Under the pieces are notes generated by a model. The model made no database searches. It was not told the origin of the DNA and was given only the letters and a program-made list of their open reading frames with translations. This document shows, one piece after another, positions 63,880 through 64,000 of a stretch of DNA of 64,000 nt (position 1 is its first letter; every line of letters begins with the position of its first letter). The stretch comes from Aneurinibacillus tyrosinisolvens (GTDB taxonomy: Bacteria; Bacillota; Bacilli; Aneurinibacillales; Aneurinibacillaceae): NCBI RefSeq assembly GCF_001015055.1, contig NZ_BBWZ01000004.1, positions 1-64,000 of the forward strand. The letters run 5' to 3'. A program made the translations under genes and the position numbers.

Positions 63880-64000
63880 ATGATGTTTACGGTCCCAGAG
63901 ACTCATTTCCACTTTGGTGGTGACGAATATATTTTTGCGGAGATATCTAAAGATATGAGCGCAGAAAGCAATTTCAAAGCTTTAGCAATTACCAAAGAAT
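63880..64000 (+). CDS. Second PxpB/KipI-family protein (5' part only)
   Basis: The first 40 codons of a gene cut by the window edge. FGGDEYIFAEISKDMSAESN and FKALAITKE align with the first pxpB (YGGDEFVFVELAETMNSEAN, FRGVAITQE), so it is a paralogue. AAAGGGGGTG precedes two ATG codons (63880 and 63883). No sigma-54 box separates it from the regulator, so it may be co-transcribed with it. Confidence 0.8.
   Translation, partial: MMFTVPETHFHFGGDEYIFAEISKDMSAESNFKALAITKE

Noticed and set aside
1..64000. tRNA or rRNA genes, CRISPR arrays, prophage or transposase genes
   Set aside because: I looked for cloverleaf-like GTTCGA...CC(A) segments, repeat arrays and recombinase or transposase motifs and found none I could support.

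Overview
This window is a chromosomal segment from a spore-forming Firmicute of the order Bacillales. The first ~38 kb follows the Bacillus subtilis yrbF-yrrR gene order closely. Markers are spoVB, comN, recJ-apt-relA-dtd, hisS-aspS, 6S RNA, tcdA, rarA, cymR, a cysteine desulfurase, alaS-ireB-yqgF-yrzB, mltG, trmR-trhP1-trhP2-udk and a pbpI-like gene. Differences from B. subtilis are separate secD and secF genes, no mnmA, recD2 or greA at the usual places, and a medium-GC codon style. Together these suggest a Paenibacillaceae-type genome (Aneurinibacillus or Brevibacillus-like). That genus-level guess is inference only.

Layout. 1-6.3 kb: protein export (yajC, secD, secF) around an antiporter, a spoVB flippase and a ComN-like regulator. 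6.4-12.1 kb: recJ, apt, relA and dtd. 12.2-14.7 kb: a methyltransferase and hemZ. 14.7-18.5 kb: T-box-controlled hisS-aspS, then 6S RNA. 18.5-25.4 kb: tcdA, rarA, cymR-desulfurase-TPR, small proteins and an AI-2E family permease. 25.4-29.5 kb: T-box-controlled alaS operon. 29.6-29.75 kb: a candidate small RNA. 29.8-38.3 kb: a PAS kinase, mltG, a tRNA wobble-uridine modification operon, udk, a class B PBP and a PAP2 phosphatase. 38.4-47.6 kb: a secreted subtilase, coproheme decarboxylase, NamZ, the yedE-yedF pair, an HD-GYP protein, an M29 aminopeptidase and an L,D-transpeptidase. 47.9-56.6 kb: an accessory stretch with an ABC exporter, TetR and DJ-1 genes, a LysE exporter opposite a MocR regulator, EamA and YdcF. 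56.7-64 kb: a sigma-54-type locus of 5-oxoprolinase-like genes (pxpB, pxpC, biotin carrier, biotin carboxylase, tautomerase, pxpA), its enhancer-binding regulator and the start of a second pxpB paralogue.

The most notable observation is a gene that ordinary ORF calling misses. Directly downstream of a YedE-type (selenium-associated) membrane protein, a yedF/tusA-family gene (42262-42504, minus) has an in-frame TGA exactly where the family's catalytic cysteine belongs (GEP-x-PYP). It is a candidate selenoprotein. Other points are three matching inverted repeats upstream of a -24/-12 promoter, a VOC gene shrunk to 53 codons and coupled to an ABC ATPase, and a C-rich structured RNA downstream of yrzB. 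Four genes (relA, the subtilase, ydcF, biotin carboxylase) each carry an apparent single-base frameshift. That density in 64 kb raises the possibility of sequence error rather than true gene loss, and the TGA call needs the same caution.
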